DNA from: Thermoplasmata archaeon
GTDB taxonomy: Archaea > Thermoplasmatota > Thermoplasmata > Lutacidiplasmatales > UBA184
Length of the DNA stretch: 7,102 nt
Assembly (NCBI GenBank): GCA_030038885.1
Contig: JASHQY010000165.1
Coordinates: 1-7,102, forward strand
Direction: 5' to 3'
The translations under genes were made by a program, and so were the position numbers. Below are positions 5,369-7,102 of the stretch, one piece after another. Positions within the stretch are counted from its first letter, which is position 1; every line of letters begins with the position of its first letter. The notes beneath the pieces are model-generated. The model did not search any database. It was not told where the DNA came from and saw only the letters and a program-made list of their open reading frames with translations.

Positions 5369-6238
5369 ATGCCCGGCACGTTCTCCGATTCCTGGAAGCT
5401 CACGAAGTCCGCGTTCCGCCTCATCGGCGAGGATCGGGCGCTGCTCGTCTTCCCGATCGTCGGCGGCCTCGCGATCCTCGGGGTCGTCGGCCTGTTCCTG
5501 TTCGGGGTCGCCCTCCTGTTCCCGCACTTCGTGAGCGGCGGAGGGGCCGCGACCGACGACGAGCTCGCCGGGGTCGGGCTGTTCGTCCTGGCCTACTTCG
5601 CGTGCTCGTTCCTCTCGGTCTACGCGACCGCCGGCCTGGTCGCGGCGGCGACCCTGAAGCTGAACGGCCAGCAGCCGACGGCGTCGGACGGCTGGAAGGT
5701 CGCCCGCGCGCACGTCGGGCGGCTCTTCGCGTGGTCGGTCATCGCCGCGACGGTCGGCCTCCTGATCCAGCTGCTCGCGAGCCGGATCCAGGGGATCGGC
5801 GGACTCCTGATCGCGGGCGCGGCCGGCGCCTCCTGGTCGGTCGTGACCTACTTCATGGTCCCGGTCCTCCTCTTCGAGAACGACGCGGCGTGGGCCTCGA
5901 TCAAGCGCTCGGGCCACCTCTTCGTCTCGAGCTTCGGCCGGACCCTGATCTCGAACCTCGTGGTCGGACTGATCGTGGGCGCCGGCCTGGTCGTGGCGAT
6001 CGTCCTCGGGATCGGGGGGATCTTCCTGCTCGTCGGCGGGAGCACGCTGCTCGGGGCCGTCCTCTTGGGCGCCGGGATCGCGGTCGGCACGGCGTTCGCG
6101 CTGGTCGGCGCGGCCGCGGAAGGGGTCCTCCGCGCCGCGCTCTACCGCTATGCGACGTCGGGCAAGATCGATCCGGACCTCCTGCCCGGAGCCTACCGGG
6201 TGCCGCCCCCGGCCCCCTCGTTCGCCCCGCTCCCCTAA
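5369..6238 (+). CDS. Multi-pass membrane protein, DUF6159-like
   Basis: A 289-residue integral membrane protein with about six hydrophobic segments: roughly 26-51, 67-95, 120-138, 143-168, 194-219 and 221-256. The N-terminal SDSWKLTKSAFRLIGEDRAL (6-25), followed by a first membrane span, resembles the start of DUF6159 proteins. Further similarity lies in the FLSVYATAGLVAAA segment, a PTASDGWKVA loop (103-112), and the WSVVTYFMVPVLLFE span (156-170) leading to IKRSGHLF (178-185). The family has no established function as far as I know. The tail (277-289) is Pro-rich and probably disordered. No catalytic motif is visible. The start is supported by a strong Shine-Dalgarno. It lies 82 bp after tRNA-Tyr, and the next gene starts 66 bp downstream on the same strand. 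Confidence 0.8.
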   Translation: MPGTFSDSWKLTKSAFRLIGEDRALLVFPIVGGLAILGVVGLFLFGVALLFPHFVSGGGAATDDELAGVGLFVLAYFACSFLSVYATAGLVAAATLKLNGQQPTASDGWKVARAHVGRLFAWSVIAATVGLLIQLLASRIQGIGGLLIAGAAGASWSVVTYFMVPVLLFENDAAWASIKRSGHLFVSSFGRTLISNLVVGLIVGAGLVVAIVLGIGGIFLLVGGSTLLGAVLLGAGIAVGTAFALVGAAAEGVLRAALYRYATSGKIDPDLLPGAYRVPPPAPSFAPLP

Positions 6239-6257
6239 CCGGGTCCGGCCGAGCGGG

Positions 6258-6297
6258 CGACCCCGAACGGTCTTCTGCCCCGAAGGGCTCGGGGTCG
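6258..6297. repeat. 9-bp inverted repeat between membrane protein and VOC gene
   Basis: CGACCCCGA (6258-6266) and TCGGGGTCG (6289-6297) are perfect inverted copies separated by 22 bases. They fill most of the gap between the two genes and end 7 bases before the VOC ATG. It could be an RNA hairpin or an operator, but arms of this length can also arise by chance in such GC-rich sequence. Confidence 0.4.
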
Positions 6298-6304
6298 ACG
6301 CACG

Positions 6305-6679
6305 ATGACGATCCGGGGGGTCTCGGTCGCGGTGGCGGTGTCGGACCGGGCGAAGGCCGCCCGCTGGTACGTCCGGACGCTCGGGTTCCGGATCCTCGAG
6401 AACGAACCGGAGCACTGGACGACCGTCGGGGACCGCTCGGGGCGGTTCCGCCTTCACCTCTGCGAGGTCGGGGGCCGCCCTGGCCGCAAGCCCCCCCGTT
6501 CCGAGGTCGGGAACACCGGCATCCTGCTCGTGACCGACGCACCGTTCCGGGCGACCTGCGCCCGGCTTCGCCGGGCGGGGGTCCGGTTCTCGATGCCGCC
6601 CCGCAAGACCCCGTGGGGATGGGCCGCGAAGTTCCTCGACCCGGACGGCAACGAGTTCTGGCTCAACCCGGCGGACTGA
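6305..6679 (+). CDS. VOC (glyoxalase/bleomycin-resistance fold) family protein
   Basis: A 124-residue single-module VOC protein with two beta-alpha-beta-beta-beta repeats. The first repeat has VSVAVAVSD (6-14) and ARWYVRTLGFRIL (19-31). The second has TGILLVTDAPFRA (71-83), LRRAGVRFSMPP (88-99) and the typical ending FLDPDGNEFWLNPAD (110-124). Metal ligands of classical glyoxalase I are only partly visible: His51/Glu54 and Glu117 are candidates, but the usual first-strand His is replaced by Val and the start of the second module has Gly. Substrate is unknown; it may be a binding protein rather than an enzyme. The ATG at 6305 has no clear Shine-Dalgarno and lies just behind a 9-bp inverted repeat. 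The end of the gene is followed by 255 bases without a supportable gene. Confidence 0.85.
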   Translation: MTIRGVSVAVAVSDRAKAARWYVRTLGFRILENEPEHWTTVGDRSGRFRLHLCEVGGRPGRKPPRSEVGNTGILLVTDAPFRATCARLRRAGVRFSMPPRKTPWGWAAKFLDPDGNEFWLNPAD

Positions 6680-6934
6680 CGGGGTGGACGGGACGCGGAC
6701 GGTCCTCGCTCCGGGGCGCCGGGCCCCGATGCACGGCGGGTGACCCCGGAGCGGCGAGCGGGCGCACGCTCGTCGAGCACGGTGCGCGCCGCGGGACAGG
6801 CCACGGGGCCGACCGGGGACCGCCGGCCCCCGCACCGCGTCCGCGCTCCACCGGAGGCTCCCGGCGTCTCGTCCCGAACCCGGGAAGGGGAAGGATCGCA
6901 CCTCGAGGGGCGAACGACCCGCACCCGACAGGAA

Positions 6935-7006
6935 TGCGGTTGTCGGGATTCGAACCCGAGTAGGTAGCTTGGGAAGCTACCGTCCTAACCACTAGACCAC
7001 AACCGC
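6935..7006 (-). tRNA. tRNA-Gly(CCC)
   Basis: A complete 72-base cloverleaf on the minus strand, including discriminator A. The acceptor stem is GCGGTTG/CAACCGC (7000-7006 with 6936-6942). The D stem is GTCT/GGAC with a G-U at its end. The anticodon stem GTAGC/GCTAC encloses TTCCCAA with anticodon CCC (6971-6973). The T stem TCGGG/CCCGA encloses TTCGAAT. There is no intron and no encoded CCA. Confidence 0.96.
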
Positions 7007-7036
7007 GCGTCCCGTCGGGAGGAGGGGGCCCTCTTA

Positions 7037-7047
7037 CCCTTTATGCG
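7037..7047 (-). promoter_or_regulatory. TATA-like box for tRNA-Gly
   Basis: CGCATAAAGGG on the minus strand is an AT-rich element about 36 bases before the mature tRNA 5' end. This fits an archaeal TATA box with a short 5' leader removed by RNase P. Confidence 0.5.
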
Positions 7048-7065
7048 GAGGGCCACGACGCCGGC

Positions 7066-7102
7066 CTACAGGAGCAGGCCGACCGATTCCGTGGGGATCG
7101 TT
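7066..7102 (-). CDS. Possible C-terminal end of a further gene
   Basis: On the minus strand, twelve in-frame codons entering from the window edge read TIPTESVGLLL and then TAG (7066-7068). Codon choice (CTG, CTC, GTC, ATC) is like that of the real genes, and the stop falls just before the tRNA-Gly promoter. It is too short to identify or to rule out chance. Confidence 0.25.
   Translation of the reverse strand, partial: TIPTESVGLLL

Noticed and set aside
6680..6934. Possible small gene or RNA between the VOC gene and tRNA-Gly
   Set aside because: Open frames here run into the tRNA and have no motif or ribosome-binding site; no cloverleaf or convincing hairpin was found by eye.
5194..6963. 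589-codon plus-strand open frame running from tRNA-Tyr through the membrane protein and VOC gene
   Set aside because: It is a low-complexity Arg/Gly/Pro shadow caused by high GC; it crosses two tRNA genes and two well-supported genes in other frames.

Overview
This very GC-rich window (about 70% G+C by eye, with strong G/C preference at third codon positions in the genuine genes) looks archaeal. The support is a tRNA-Tyr(GUA) with a C1-G72 pair and an intron at the archaeal 37/38 position, two tRNAs without an encoded CCA tail, an archaeal-type UMP kinase, and AT-rich TATA-like boxes about 26-28 bases upstream of several genes. A mevalonate-diphosphate-decarboxylase-family enzyme together with a bacterial-style zinc-LID adenylate kinase points towards Thermoplasmatota or, less likely, a haloarchaeal relative. 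That placement is inference.

Layout. Positions 1-791 (+) hold the C-terminal two thirds of a mevalonate (di)phosphate decarboxylase-family protein, whose reading frame runs into the tail of the convergent neighbour. Positions 676-3107 (-) form a likely co-directional group, read from right to left: rpiA (ribose-5-phosphate isomerase A), an enoyl-CoA hydratase, then a PaaA-like diiron oxygenase subunit. The last two are only 23 bp apart. Diverging from rpiA across an 83-bp promoter region, positions 3191-4574 (+) carry pyrH (UMP kinase) and adk (adenylate kinase), 34 bp apart. A histidine phosphatase (4571-5113, -) meets adk tail to tail, and one CTAG tetramer supplies both stop codons. Then come the intron-containing tRNA-Tyr (5180-5286, +), a DUF6159-like multi-pass membrane protein (5369-6238, +), a small VOC/glyoxalase-fold protein (6305-6679, +), and tRNA-Gly(CCC) (6935-7006, -). 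The last bases may hold the 3' end of another minus-strand gene. The 255 bases from 6680 to 6934 hold nothing I can support.

Function. Most of the window is housekeeping: isoprenoid precursor synthesis, pentose phosphate interconversion, nucleotide monophosphate phosphorylation and tRNA. The least ordinary part is the pair of a PaaA-like oxygenase and an enoyl-CoA hydratase, which suggests an acyl-CoA (possibly aromatic) oxidation step without the other epoxidase subunits alongside. I see no mobile element, CRISPR array or defence system, and no clear evidence of an undescribed multi-gene system.
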